A stretch of 64,000 bases of DNA from Brachypodius melanocephalos (Eukaryota > Chordata > Aves > Passeriformes > Pycnonotidae), in NCBI GenBank assembly GCA_013398615.1, contig VZSR01000170.1, positions 1,050,969 to 1,114,968 of the forward strand, written 5' to 3'. The notes under the pieces are model-generated. The model saw only the letters and a list, made by a program, of their open reading frames with translations. It searched no databases and was not told the DNA's origin. Of this stretch, positions 25,641 through 38,640 are shown in pieces (the stretch's first letter is position 1; every line of letters begins with the position of its first letter). The translations under genes and the position numbers were made by a program.

Positions 25641-28600
25641 ACCCTGGAGGCTGTGCAAAAATGCAATTTCAAGTAACAAGGTTGAAATTAAAACTCAGGA
25701 CGTAGGGACTTGTAGAGTACAGGCAGCAGGATTATACAGCAGCTAAGCAGATCTGTGAACACTGCTTAATAATATTGCTTCCATCTTGGCACTAGTCTTT
25801 CTTCTCTGGCCTTCAAAAGAGAGGCAACAGCTTGCTTATCAAAATCATGTTCAGACTTGATGCTGGTCATTGTTGATAATGGTATTTTTGTAGGTCAAAC
25901 TTACCTGTCTGCTGCAACTGACATAGTGAAGGACCAAGAGAGTTGGAAATGTTGTCTGGTGGGACACAGGAGGAGAGGATGAGACACTGTTTAGGTACAA
26001 ATTAGAGATTAGTATCCCTGTAGTTTTTCCTCTTTCTTATTCTCCTCCATTTATTCTTCCTTTTTGGGAGTCACTGTCCCTCTAGGAAACACTGATGGAT
26101 ATCTGAGGTCCCATCGCACGTTGTGTCTCCTCATGTTGTATTACGAATAATTAATCTGGCCTCAACAGCCCATTCATTTCCAGCTCACACTTGTGTCTCC
26201 ATTGGTTTTCTCTTGATGACTCTGTGTGTGTTTCCAGAGCACCTAGCAAATGGTTTGTAGATCCTGATTATTGCTTTGTGCACTAAGTAATTAGTAACAC
26301 CAATACTCAAAAGAAATTAGTGTATTAATCAGATATTTTAAAAGCTGCCCATCTCCATCTCTGAATATCCTGGTTTGTCTTTTCCTTTATGTACTTGTTT
26401 TTAGATTGCTATCTTTGCTTGATAGAAACTACATTTACTGTCAAGAATGACAGTGACACAAAACTGTAAGTAGGCAATAATCTGTAGTCTCTATTGATAT
26501 GCTATTGCAATAAAAATCAATAGCACATTTAGTAGTTTACAAAAATTTCACTGCCAGATGGTTTCTTCTCACATTGCTGATTTCTTTGTGGTCTTTAGTC
26601 TTATGCATACCCCATAAAGTTTGTCTGTACAGTATTACATCTCTGCTTTTTAACTGCTGTTACTGTAAGAATGAACTAATCAGAAGTCTCTGAATGCCAG
26701 TCTAATAAAAGTGCATAAAGATGGATCATGGGAATGACCTGAATGAATAGGGGATTTATTGTATGGGTATGAGAAAACATGTTGGACTGTTTGTGACTAA
26801 TATTTTTGTTTGATTTATGGATTCTGTCATCTTTTATAATCCTCAAATTAATAGAAAACACAAGGGTTTTAGCTGTACTAAAACAAAACCACTTGCCATT
26901 GGTAAACTTTATCTACATTAGCTTTTCAAGCATTTTGAAAATCCAAAGTTCCAGTAATTTTTGAGCTGGCTTATGATTTGCTAAAATAATAAGGGACCCT
27001 CTGAGAGTGCAGGTTATTTTATTTCATTTGCTCTAGTATGTTGGTCTGGTTTTGTTTGCTTTGAATGGGTTAGTTTGTTTTAAAATTCAGGACTTTAAAA
27101 AAACCCAAATTCTCCCTGCAAAATGTAAAAATTTGTGTTGTTTACCAAAAAAAAAAATCAAAGAAAACTTTTTTGACATGTGTTTTGATTAAGTAATAGT
27201 AGTATCTCATAAATCCATGAAATGGGTTACAAAGGAATAGCTTACTCATTTCCAGTTGGAAATAATTTTGAAAGCATAGAGATAAGAAATGTTGTCTATG
27301 CAAGGAGAACACCTAGAATGAATAAAGAAGGAGATGAAGAAAGGGGAGGGGAACTAAAATCTATAACTGAAGGAAAAGCCATTATTTAACACCTAAACAT
27401 ATGTGTGCATATTAAAGCATACCTTATAAAGTGCTTAGTTTTCAGAACTATATAAAAATTGTTGACATTTTTTGCCTGAAGGAATGTGCAAGAGATGCGA
27501 GACCATGTACCCCAGCTGGCTCCTCTCTGTCTGGGAGGTGAGTTGTTAGGGATGACTGTGAGTAATGGGGTTGCTGCACAGAGCTGAGATGGGCTCTGCT
27601 ATTGCACCATCAGTGAGCTCTTTGGTAGATAATTGTGGTCTGATTGAAGCTCAAGGGACTGCTGGTCAGATCCATCCTGTCTTCCATACTTTCTCATGGT
27701 TTTCTCCAATCAGGATCTTTTTATTTTGCTTTCTACTGCCTGACAAATTTCCTGGAATAAGCAATCTCTTAGAATGCAATGCTCAGAAGTGAATATTCTG
27801 ACTGTGCACAGATAAACACATGGTGAAATACAGAGCTAATGGCACATTGCTGACTGCAACTTCCCCCACTTGGCCAATACTTGACATGTGTCAAAGGGTT
27901 TGTAGGTTTCCAAAGAAGCTAAAATAAGCTAAATTGGATAGTTTTCAAGTGGTTTAAAAAGTTTGTGGAGAAGATGAAAATCTACCATATTTTCACATGG
28001 GAATAAAAAAAATTTAGTAAGAGATGCTTTCATGTCAGCATTTAATCAGTGCTAGTAATACATTCACCCTATGAAGAGACCACCCTACCATTATCTTGTG
28101 TTTTGAGTTCTTCCATCTTCATCTTATGTCAAAGCTACCACAACAACCTGTGGAGCTTAGACATTGTTGTTCTGCTATTATCCTGTAATTTCCTAATTTC
28201 TCCAATATAACAAAATTTACACAACCACACAATAAGCTGGTCCTGAAACTCATAGCAATATGTTGAACTGCAAAATAATATTTTCTGGAAGGAAAGTTTT
28301 GTAGGAACTACTGTTGCCTATTGAACCAGGAACAACTGGCTGCATATCATGAAGCTTCTTCAGAAAAGGCTTACATCACATTAAAAATTCATTTTCATTC
28401 AGGCTGTTTTTATCTCCATATTGTGTGCTGTTGAGGCACATCAGTAAGGGAAGGATTTTGATTGTACAAATATTTATAGATATTTCAGAGTCAAATGTAG
28501 TAATGAAATTACTTTTGGCCAGAAACTTTTTATGAATCTCCATCAACCGACAGATCCACTGTCCCATGAGTTAAGTGCCAAACACACTATCTAAGATGTG

Positions 28601-31600
28601 GTAGTGAATTAATTGATTGTCCTTTGGTTGTCACTAGTCCTTATATCTGCACTGAAAATGAGTTACAGTTTTTTGGGGGAATTTTTCAGTAGTCATTAGG
28701 TTTGCCATATTTATTTACAAAAGTGTATTTATGTTGGATGTAGTTACTTTGTTTTGGGAAAAAAAATCAATAGCTTTAATGTCAGCACATCAGTAATGAT
28801 ATCTGCTAAATATTAAATGGTAGGTAAAAAACATGAACAAACAAAAACCAAACAAGTAATGGAATAATTTTGCATTAGGAACAGAGGGAAAAATAACATG
28901 GAAAATATTAGTAGGCCATTAGGCAATTAAGTATGTGGTTATGTGTTCACTTAGCATTTGGGATACTGTGCCCATATGTAGTGACTACAGACAAATTAGA
29001 ACTCAGTGAAAGTAGGAAAAACTCAGGGAAGGGAAGTATTAACAGCATATGGAAGAAGAAGCAGCTCTTATGTGGGGAGGGAATACAAAATCTGGTTGTT
29101 GTGTGAAGTACTCCCTGTTATCTGAAAGGAAAGAACATACACAAATTTGTGCCTGAGACTCAGTCACGTATTTCAGTTGAGACTATAACCCAAGAAACAT
29201 GAAATGAATAAGTCAGTGTTTAGTGAATTATTATCCTCTGTAAGTTTTTCTGCATTTCAAAGTTCAAGACAGTATTTGCACATGGGTTTTGGTTCTTCTC
29301 TACCCTGAAATAGGATGGAAAATGATGACAGAGTAGGGCACTTTGTCTCAGACACTTTTTTTTTTCTTTTTTGAGAAGCAGAGGAGTCTCTGACTCAGAA
29401 CATGTAATACTAAAAAGATCATAGACTAAACTTCTGCTATGGCCCCCAGGAAGTCCTGCTGCAGCCTTTTGTTGTTCTGTCCTGGTAGCTGTCTACATTC
29501 ACTCTGCATGGGTAAAAATGAGAAGATGATGTGTAGAAACTGGAAGATCCAGCTTCAGAAGTTCTTTCCAATTTTAGTGTTTTACCTACTCCAGGAATAG
29601 TTCCTACAGTTAATATTAGAAATTATTCTACAAAAGAATATCCTAAGAATACATTTTGAAGTAAAGAACAAAACAGATCAAAACCACATCATATAGACAT
29701 ACATTACAAAACATTGTGAAAATAAAATGTAAAATCACTTTCAGGTCTCATTCTTCGTGGAATCATTTTTGGCAGTGTATGTTTATAGTTGGTGGTGCCT
29801 TTCATTTGGGATACTCTGTGCCAGGGGCTCTATTTGTGTATGGTGAAATGAATGCTCCTACTGCAGAGCTCCTCCAGCCTCAGCACTGACCTAAAAAGAA
29901 TTATTAAGATAATTAATTTCCATTTCCTATCCCAGGGCAGAGATAGTAATGAAACAGGGTGAGGATGACAAGTGATTCAAAGGTTTTCTTTAAAATAAGG
30001 TTAATCAAGCCTTAGTTTGAAAGAATATGGTTGAAACTTGTAAGAGCCAATGACAGACATGCAAAAATGGGCAATGCTTTGGTATTGCAATGCTGCATGC
30101 CTTGTTAATCTGTTCCATCCTTTGCATACAGCTAAGAGGTGGTGCACAAAGCTGTTCTTCACATACTCAGAGTAGTCACTAGAGACTTGGACATGCCACT
30201 GACGACAGTCATGGAGAAGACCCAGAACAAGTGAACCTCTGTGGTCACTTCACAAGCATCAGGTGAAATTCAGTAGTTTTTTGGTTGCTTAACTGTAATT
30301 TTCAAATCAGCTTCTGACCACAGCCTAATTCCTCCTTCATTTCCATTATTTTATCTTAATTTTTCTTTCTTCAGCACCCCATTTAGACCAAGAGGGATTT
30401 GTTTGGTGATTACTTTGAAGAAGATATAGGAATCCATTGGTTGGAGGGAGAGCAATACGTGCCGCTCTCTGGGTTCCAGCCTGACCGAGACCTGACCCTT
30501 TTGTGCTTTGCTGTGTTTTTGTTTTTGATTTCAGTAAGTTTTGATGATGATGCTGTTCAGGAAACAGAGCAAAAAAGCCCATTGTTTTCTTAGATTATCT
30601 CCTCAGATGCACCCCTGAAGTATATTGCTTGGTCTGACTGCAGATCAACCACAAATGCTAAAGCAAATAATATTGTGGGAGCCTGAAAGTGCAGATGCCA
30701 TTCAGAGTAGTCACAGACACTTTGATGTGGGCACTCACTATATTTCCTGTGTTTCTTCACTCTAAACATAGTTTTGGCTTTAACTGTTTTCACCCAGTCT
30801 CTCGGGTTAGATCTCCATGCCATGGAATGACAGTGTATAAATGCTGTGCACCTGATGATTTGGTATGTACTGCTCCATAACTTAGGCCACTAGTACCTAA
30901 AACAAAGGCATGGATTTGGAAGGATCAAACTCAAATTTGTACAATGGTCACTAAGGAGTTTGAAACTCTGGGATTAATTTCATTGGCTGTAGAGACTGGT
31001 ACTAGCCACTAATCCACACCTCCAAACTCAGAAAATTAGATACTTGACTCTGGAGTTTAAATCTGGCACACGTATCATTTGAGCCAATCCAAGAGACTTG
31101 TTATGGCAGAGTAGGTGGAGATAAAGGAGTGGGAAATGCCTTGTTTTAAGAATATGATATTTTTGTAGTAGAGGAATTGAAAATATTTGTCTTCTGCCAT
31201 GCTGTACCATTTTCTTCATCTGTCTACTGAGCTGGTTAAAGACATGCTGTAAATCTATTTGTGCAGTAAAGAAGATGATGTCTAAAAAGTTATGAATTGC
31301 TTATGTGCACCAATTCTTGACATGTTCTTACCAGCACTACCGTAGTCATTAATATTTCCCATACTTTAGGTATTATCATCTCTTTTTCTCCCTCTGAAGG
31401 AATAACTTCCTCTCTTATTTCATGTGCCATGAATATTTTTCATCCACAGATTTTTTTGTTTCTTTTGGCAGCTATACTTCCAAGTTGCACCAACCAGATG
31501 GGTTGGGATGGTCTTTGAAAATACTGTGCAAGACATAAGATAATTGAAGAATCCATATCACAATAAAACATTCAAAAGACCCACCCCACAGAGCCTTCTT

Positions 31601-33705
31601 TTTATTTTCATTAGTTTTGTATTTCTTACCACCTATGTAAAAGAAAGAGCAAATCTTTTGTGGAAAGTGGAGAAGTACTATTCAGGTGTTTCTACCTTAG
31701 TGGTCATCATGCAGAGCTGATATGGCTACTCCTCCTTGTCCACCTTTTCCCCCTAAATCTCTGTTGAGCCTGGTATCCCGACTGCACTAATGCCTCTACA
31801 GTGCCAGTGCCAGTGTGCCCATCTGCAAAACTACCAGAACTTTGTTTGGAGGTTCCTGTCTCCAACTATAGAGGCAGGAAAATCAAGGTTGTTGTGGACA
31901 AATTGGATTCATGGAAGTCTAAACCTGAAGGAATTGGAAGGACGAACAGAAAATGTAAGAATGGCCCAGAAGAGTCATGGTGACTCAAGCCCAAAAGTGT
32001 GGCAAAACTCCTTTATTACTCTGAAATCCCCTAGGAAATACCCAGAGCAAAACGTAGAAGACTTAAGGTTGGTCTGCCAAAAACTGCTGCAGCATTTTTG
32101 AGTAAAGTATGACTGAAAGATGATTTGGTGGGAATGTAGTATGAAGTAGGATGTGAAGCAAGGCAATAGTCTGGGAGACAGTCCAGTTAGAAAGGACACA
32201 TACAGGCAGGAGAAGAGGACCATAGTCCATGGTGGAGGGGAAAAGTCACAAGACAACTTGATATGTGGAACCATAAAAAAAAACCACGAAGGGAGAGAGG
32301 GAAATAGGGTCACAGAGGATGTCCCAGCATAAGGAGCTTGATGTAAGCTGGAGAAAACTAGAAAGTACTATTTCTGCTTTACTTTCCACCTGGTTTTCCA
32401 TCAAGTGGCACCACTGGCCAGTTTCAGTGGTTGGCTCCTACCTTTAATTGCAATAACCAGAGAAAGGTGGTTAATAAACAGACTATTCATAATTTTATTC
32501 GTTTGCATTGTGACGTCTCACACTCATTTCCTCTCAGAGAAGAAGAATCCTAGTCGGTCTGGAAGCCACTTCGTATTCCTCACTTTCCTCATCCTCCTTT
32601 ATTTGTTTTCTGGCTCCCTTTTTAGAGTGGCCTACCAAGGAGGTAGAGAAAAGGACAGATAGACTAGATTGCATTCTGTATTTTGAATATTCACTTCCAT
32701 ATTGTTTCCCTCTATTCCATTCCTAGTTCTTCTCAGTTATTCAGAGGTCAATTACCACCTTTTTAATAATGCTGAAGAAAAATTTTTGGCTGAGCCAAAA
32801 CCTGAACCCAAAAAACACAGCCCATGAAAAACTATTGCTTTTACTCTGGAGAAAATGCCATGTGTTCAAAACCATCCAAGCATTTCATAAAAGAATTTTC
32901 TTCACATCCATTTTCTTAAAAAGGAAAAAAGAAAGTAAAAGAGCTGCCGGGGTTAATTAAATGACATTATGTCATCAGCACACAGGAAAGGTGCATAGCA
33001 ACAAGAGCAAGAGAATCTGATACAGAACTTACCACATTTGTTGTCTGCTTTGTCTGTAGGAGACTTGGACAGAAATTAAAGCACCCATGTGGTGGCTAAT
33101 AATGAAGGATAGATTTATTAGCAGTGGAAATGGTCCTAAACTTTTAAGTTCTTAACATTTCAGGGACTGTTTAGATGTAGATTTTTTTGGCTGAGATGGG
33201 GTTTGGAGCAGTTTCTGACTTTGGCTTTTTTTCTTGTGTTTGAAGGCATTTGAATTCTGTTTTGCTGTAGTCTTGAAAGGCATATATATACTACAAGGAG
33301 AGGCAAAAAATATACAAGTGTATATGTAGAGAGATTGTATATAATAAAAACTTGTTGGTGACCTTAAATTCATTGCAAGTATTTCAGATTATATACCTCA
33401 TAATTTTTCCTGAGCTAGAAAAATACTATGGTTAGTTTCCTTTCCCTCCGAGGAAAGACATGCAAGAAAAGCAATCCCAGTAAGCATATAGTACTTCATA
33501 AAACTTTCCTAAAATTGTTTGGTTTTTCCTTTATAAAAATAATGTAAAACTTTTACAAAATCCATAATAATGCAGAGAACTTACTCTGGTTAATATTATT
33601 TATACTAAAAGTATGTTTGCCTGTATATTCTGGCAGTCAATATATCTATCCTCTTCCTCAAGTCCTTTGAACTCATACAATTATTCTGGTCAGCCAGTTA
33701 TCTTC
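25641..33705. other. Non-coding interval, no gene recognised
   Basis: About 8 kb of AT-rich unique sequence. Small simple repeats include (GAT)4 near 30543 and three tandem copies of CAGTGC at about 31799-31816. No open frame above about 110 codons and no recognisable protein, RNA gene or full-length mobile element. Confidence 0.55.
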
Positions 33706-33710
33706 AAGTA

Positions 33711-34910
33711 TGTCTTGGTTTGGACAGACAGATAGCTGCCAAGGAAAGCTGGAGCCTCCCTTGGAATGGAGACTGTAAACCCCCTCTCTCCGAATTATTA
33801 TAACTTTGAAATTAAAGAGCTTTCAGTCAAAGATAGGGGAATAGGAATAACAGTTCTTTACTAGGAATATTAAAATTAAAAATGTANNNNNNNNNNNNNN
33901 NNNNNNNNNNNNNNNNNNNNNNNNNNNNNNNNNNNNNNNNNNNNNNNNNNNNNNNNNNNNNNNNNNNNNNNNNNNNNNNNNNNNNNNNNNNNNNNNNNNN
34001 NNNNNNNNNNNNNNNNNNNNNNNNNNNNNNNNNNNNNNNNNNNNNNNNNNNNNNNNNNNNNNNNNNNNNNNNNNNNNNNNNNNNNNNNNNNNNNNNNNNN
34101 NNNNNNNNNNNNNNNNNNNNNNNNNNNNNNNNNNNNNNNNNNNNNNNNNNNNNNNNNNNNNNNNNNNNNNNNNNNNNNNNNNNNNNNNNNNNNNNNNNNN
34201 NNNNNNNNNNNNNNNNNNNNNNNNNNNNNNNNNNNNNNNNNNNNNNNNNNNNNNNNNNNNNNNNNNNNNNNNNNNNNNNNNNNNNNNNNNNNNNNNNNNN
34301 NNNNNNNNNNNNNNNNNNNNNNNNNNNNNNNNNNNNNNNNNNNNNNNNNNNNNNNNNNNNNNNNNNNNNNNNNNNNNNNNNNNNNNNNNNNNNNNNNNNN
34401 NNNNNNNNNNNNNNNNNNNNNNNNNNNNNNNNNNNNNNNNNNNNNNNNNNNNNNNNNNNNNNNNNNNNNNNNNNNNNNNNNNNNNNNNNNNNNNNNNNNN
34501 NNNNNNNNNNNNNNNNNNNNNNNNNNNNNNNNNNNNNNNNNNNNNNNNNNNNNNNNNNNNNNNNNNNNNNNNNNNNNNNNNNNNNNNNNNNNNNNNNNNN
34601 NNNNNNNNNNNNNNNNNNNNNNNNNNNNNNNNNNNNNNNNNNNNNNNNNNNNNNNNNNNNNNNNNNNNNNNNNNNNNNNNNNNNNNNNNNNNNNNNNNNN
34701 NNNNNNNNNNNNNNNNNNNNNNNNNNNNNNNNNNNNNNNNNNNNNNNNNNNNNNNNNNNNNNNNNNNNNNNNNNNNNNNNNNNNNNNNNNNNNNNNNNNN
34801 NNNNNNNNNNNNNNNNNNNNNNNNNNNNAAGTGGCCAAACGACACGCCAATTAAAAAGCTAAGCTCTGATTGGTCCACTAAAAAACAAAACTGCGGCTCA
34901 AACCACAACA
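33711..34910 (-). mobile_element. Endogenous-retrovirus LTR (probable solo LTR), interior mostly unsequenced
   Basis: The plus-strand ends are TGTCTTGGTTTGG... and ...CTCAAACCACAACA. TGTCTTGGTTT and the complement of the other end, TGTTGTGGTTT, form imperfect terminal inverted repeats. The left 176 bases resemble an LTR common in songbird genomes (recognised from memory). The minus strand is inferred: read that way, the element starts with TGTTGTGG, has a CCAAT box early (complement of 34869-34873), and carries AGTAAA (complement of 33857-33862), a variant of a polyadenylation signal, about 150 bases before its end. At about 1.2 kb, if the gap size is right, it suits a solo LTR or a short deleted provirus. 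No retroviral gene is visible. Confidence 0.8.
33887..34828. other. Assembly gap (942 N) inside the LTR
   Basis: A run of 942 undetermined bases. It sits entirely within the LTR defined by the AAGTA duplication, so the missing sequence is expected to be LTR or internal retroviral DNA. Open frames spanning it carry no information. Confidence 0.99.
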
Positions 34911-34915
34911 AAGTA

Positions 34916-36083
34916 AGAAGGAGCAAAGAGGCCGAGATTCAAATATATATTCCCCTCAATAAGGCCAGAGACAGGATGTGTTGGGATGGGGAATGAGTGA
35001 GCCATAGAGCTGTTGTTTTTCTCCCATGAGGGATGGTGCTCAACAATCAGACTTCTCTGAAGTGTGTCAAGATCACCACTCAAAGTGAAGACATTCTCAC
35101 TACCCTAAACTCCACCAACAGAATAAAGAATTTATACTGTGCTCCCAATTGCAAAAATGGGAAGGAGGAGTAGGGACATGCATTTTTTTACCTGTGCATG
35201 TCTTTGAGAAAGAGAGTATTGGAAGAAAGCAAGTTTGTTTTCTTCCCTTCAGAAAGGTGACTGTGATTAGAAATGCCTGTGTGAACAGAGGTAAAAGAGT
35301 GTCCATATTAAACCTCATTTCTTCATTATCCTCCCACCCAATAACCAAATTTCCTTATTTATTTTCACCAACCCCATCTTGAAACTCAAAATTCTCTGCC
35401 ATTCAATCCCTAATCCATTTTAAAATCACCTCTTGGACCTCCTCTTCTTCTCTGTATAGAAACTGCCTCTGAATATGCAGCCTTGCAGTCAGATACTGCC
35501 TTGGCAGGTGCTGTAGTCCTCTTGTGTGTACCCATGTGTACTTTTTCTCCTGTTCTATAAGCTGAACACAAGTTGCACATACATCAAAACAAAACTCAGA
35601 AAAAAAGAGATGGCAAAAGGAACATGTGCAGAATAAAATACATGTGCTGTAGCTCAGTGTTGTGAAAAATGACTTCCTCCTCACAGGGCTCAACTCTGAG
35701 TTCAACATCTGCTAGGCTACTTAGCTCTTTAGTTGACACTGCATCATTGCTTTACCAAAAAGAACATCTTAACATAAAAACAGGGTTATCTTACAGAGAC
35801 AGTTGCTCAATATTTCTACCTCATTTCTGGCAGTCTGCAGCCTAGGCACTTTTGAATTAGAGGCTATGTCTGTATCTTCCTGTTTAATCCCCCCTTGTGA
35901 ACTTCCATTAAGTTGTTTATTTATATTTTAAAGCTTTTTGGTATTTCGACTTCTATGTGGGAGGAGGGAGTTCTTCAGTTTTTTCTAAGGAAGAAGACCA
36001 CTTTGGTAAGAAGTACAAGCCTGATTTCCATCATGACACTAGAACGAGGGCTGCAATGAATGTGTGAGGGAAGCAAAGTTCAG
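34916..36083. other. Non-coding interval, no gene recognised
   Basis: Unique sequence to the right of the LTR. The open frames here are 101 codons or less and unlike any known protein. No repeat recognised. Confidence 0.55.
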
Positions 36084-36124
36084 TTTTATCAATTTGTGGT
36101 CCAATTTTATCAATTTGTGTTCAA
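36084..36124. repeat. Tandem duplication of a 21-bp unit
   Basis: Unit 1 (36084-36104) and unit 2 (36105-36124) share TTTTATCAATTTGTG followed by (G)(G/T)(T)(C)CAA. The copies differ only near their 3' ends. A minor local duplication. Confidence 0.85.
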
Positions 36125-37071
36125 CTCACAGAACACAGAGGTAGTAAGTACCAGACTATCCAGAGAGACCCAGGTCACAACCTATTATTAAAAAAAATCT
36201 CCCTGTGGCTTAGCAATATTTGTCACGCTGTCTCCCAGCTACACTCAGCTGACTCCAAAAGCTAGTTGTTAAAGGAAAGTAAATATTTCTTTTCCCAAAA
36301 ACTGTGAGACTGGAAAAAGGAAATATCAATTCAATGCATGGCTCAAAAAACTTCTCTCCTGGTGGGGTAACACAATCAGGCAACCACATAGTTGCTTCTT
36401 AAATGGTGGTTAAAAAGTGGCTTTTGTCAGTCACTTGGAAAATGTAACCATCTTATCAAGTACTGGTGAAGCTAATAAAAAGGGAGAAGTGGGTTGTCCA
36501 GGAATTCCTCAAAAATCCCTTCAAATATTTGTATTATTGCATTTCAGCTGGATTCCTTTTTAAGTTCCCTCCTTGACTGCCCAGAGCATTTCTATTCTCT
36601 AGCCCCTCAAATAATGGTTCAGATAGAAACTCAGTTCTTAGGAGGTTTTTTTTTTTCTTCTTTTCCAAGGGAAAATGTGAAGACAAACAACTGCCTGGGA
36701 TAAGCTGTTTCTTATCTTCATCTTGTAAAACTCCTCCAGGAAAGCTAATTACAACATGTAAGACAGGGCAAAGAAGCACCAGAAAAGGAAAGGAAAAAGA
36801 GGTCTTGAAACCCACAAGCAGTCAGAGCAAAGTCCTGGCCTTTATAGTTCCCGTCAACAGCAGGAGAAGCCTGGAAAAGGTTGTACAGAAATCTGTGGCT
36901 CTGTGATTCATTACTTCAAGGGGAGGTTTAACATAGCACAGGAGGCTGAGCAGCCCCAGCATTTCTGTTCCTGGGATGAAGCTGCTTGGTCTTGTGGCAG
37001 TTGGACGGTGCTCCAGGATCACAATCTTCCCCAGGCAGCAGACCTGAGCTTTAAATACCTAGATTTTTCTG
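36125..37071. other. Non-coding interval, no gene recognised
   Basis: Unique sequence with a T-rich run at about 36643-36665. No exon, RNA gene or mobile element recognised. Confidence 0.55.
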
Positions 37072-37227
37072 AAAAAAAAAACAAACAAAAAAAACCCCCA
37101 ACCAAACCAAACAACCTCCCTCCCCCCAAAAAACCCCCAAAAAACAAAAAGCAAAACCCCAAAACAAAAACAAACCGAAAAAACCACAACCAAAAAAACC
37201 AACAACAACAAACCAAACAAAAAAAAA
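37072..37227. repeat. A/C-only low-complexity tract with extreme strand asymmetry
   Basis: Of 156 bases only two are T and two are G; the rest are A and C arranged as irregular A runs, C runs and AAC/CAAA units. The 182-codon plus-strand frame crossing it (36903-37451) is lysine/proline/asparagine-rich purely because of this composition and is not a gene. Such tracts are prone to assembly error and unusual DNA structure. Confidence 0.95.
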
Positions 37228-38199
37228 TCCCTATTGACAGTGTTTCAGCCTCCCTGGCGCACCTACACTCTAGCATGGCTCCCAGAACTGGGTCCATGTG
37301 GCAGCAGTTGCAAATCATGACACTGAGGGACAGCAGAAGGCTACTAATAAAAGAAAAAGTGGGTTTACAGCAAGTGCTGTCAGCAATATGGTGGCAACAA
37401 CAATACGTATTTGTGGACCTTCCTCCAGGGTATTTTTTTTTTCTGGTGTAAGTAGCTTTGTGTTGTTTCCTAGCTGGCAATTAGGTGTAGTTGCATTATG
37501 GTGTTATTTTCGTCTGCATCTTTGAAACCTCAGTGGGTGTGGTATATTTCTACCAGGAGATAATGGGTGGTGATTTTCAAAAAACATCTTGAGGGTAACT
37601 CTGGAAAAAATTGCCCTGAGTCACACTTGGGTGCTTGAGAATTCTCAGCGCTGGGGACCTCACCAGGGAGGGCAGAGGGTGGAATTCAATGTACAGATTC
37701 CTAGGGAAAATCAATGAACATCTTTCCCTTGTATCATAAGATTTCCCCCCCAGATTTGAAGACTGTTCATTTTAAAACAAGATATTGAAAAAGCATTTTC
37801 CCTTTTACTTACATGTGAGGATCCTAGTCCCAGGTTTTTGCTTTCTCCTTCAAGTGCTGCTGATGAGCCAGACAGCTGAAGTAGGAGGTGTGAGCTTGAG
37901 CAAACCATTAATATTGTAGTGCTTCTGTTTTCCCTCTTGTATGAAAAGACCATAGCAATTCTTACCTAGCTTACAGTACATTGAGAGGCTTATTATTTTC
38001 CAAGGACTGGTGTCTTGGTCACTGTCTGCTAAATCAGTAACAAGCCTTCTTCACTTTTTTTTTTTGTGCTTTTCTGCTTTTCTGTTTGTTTTGGTTTTGT
38101 ATCATTTTTCCCCTTTATTCAAGACAGTTCCTGCAGCAATTTGTAGCCCTCTTTTGCTTTTCACCTTTAAAAATTTAAAGTCACTATTTAGGTAATCAT
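37228..38199. other. Non-coding interval, no gene recognised
   Basis: Unique sequence, T-rich towards the right (38056-38110). No recognisable exon or repeat. Confidence 0.5.
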
Positions 38200-38640
38200 T
38201 TTTAGTCTCTGCTTCAGCTGCTACTCAGTCTGAATGTGCAGTCTCCTCCAGTTCCACAAACTCTGTACCTTGTCCATTTGGTCCCGCTGTGGAGCTTGTC
38301 AGATTGCTTTGAGAAATACCCAGCCTCAATGATGGTGCACCACAGCCCCTTCCTTAGCCCAGCAGTAACATCCTCAAAGAATTCCGCACTGCTAGTGAGC
38401 CATGGTGACCTCCCCTTCCTGAGACCATGCTGGCTATTTTCTGTTAATCTGCTCTTTTCCAAATGTTCTCCTTTTTGACTCTTAAAAGAGTTTCAAAGGC
38501 TTCTGCTCACAACTCATGTCAAAGTGACTGGTGTGTAGCTTCCTACTATGTCTCTATAGGTTCACTTTTAAAGTTATGCCATTACACATTAGTCATCCTT
38601 TTCCCTCAGAGACCAGTTCTGAACTCAGTAAACTTATGAA
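38200..38640 (-). pseudogene. LINE (CR1-type) reverse-transcriptase relic
   Basis: On the minus strand, 38462-38214 translates through the segment SQHGLRKGRSPWLTSS, then AEFFEDVTAG, then AGYFSKQSDKLHSG. These align in order with the CR1-clade reverse-transcriptase blocks QHGF.KGRSCLTN, FFEDVT and YLDFSKAFDKVPH. The first metal-binding aspartate of the LDFSKAFD block is lost (GYFSKQSD), so the enzyme is dead. To the right on the plus strand, the complement of about 38490-38590 retains the upstream block around 'ctacacaccagtcactttgac', comparable to the YRPVSLTS region, but in other frames. The relic is short, frameshifted and ancient. A non-LTR retrotransposon is certain enough; the exact clade (CR1 versus related L3/RTE-like) is inference. 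Confidence 0.75.

Larger units (their letters stand above)
33706..34915. repeat. 5-bp target-site duplication AAGTA flanking the LTR
   Basis: AAGTA at 33706-33710 directly precedes the LTR start, and AAGTA at 34911-34915 directly follows its end. A 5-bp duplication fits integration by an ERVL- or class I-like integrase rather than the 6 bp usual for ERVK-like elements. It also confirms both boundaries even though most of the interior is unsequenced. Confidence 0.85.

Noticed and set aside
33823..34926. Open frames of 324-367 codons on both strands
   Set aside because: They consist almost entirely of undetermined bases in the 942-base gap.
36903..37451. 182-codon plus-strand open frame
   Set aside because: Its length comes from the A/C-only tract, which cannot form stop codons in this direction; the peptide is a lysine/proline/asparagine low-complexity string.
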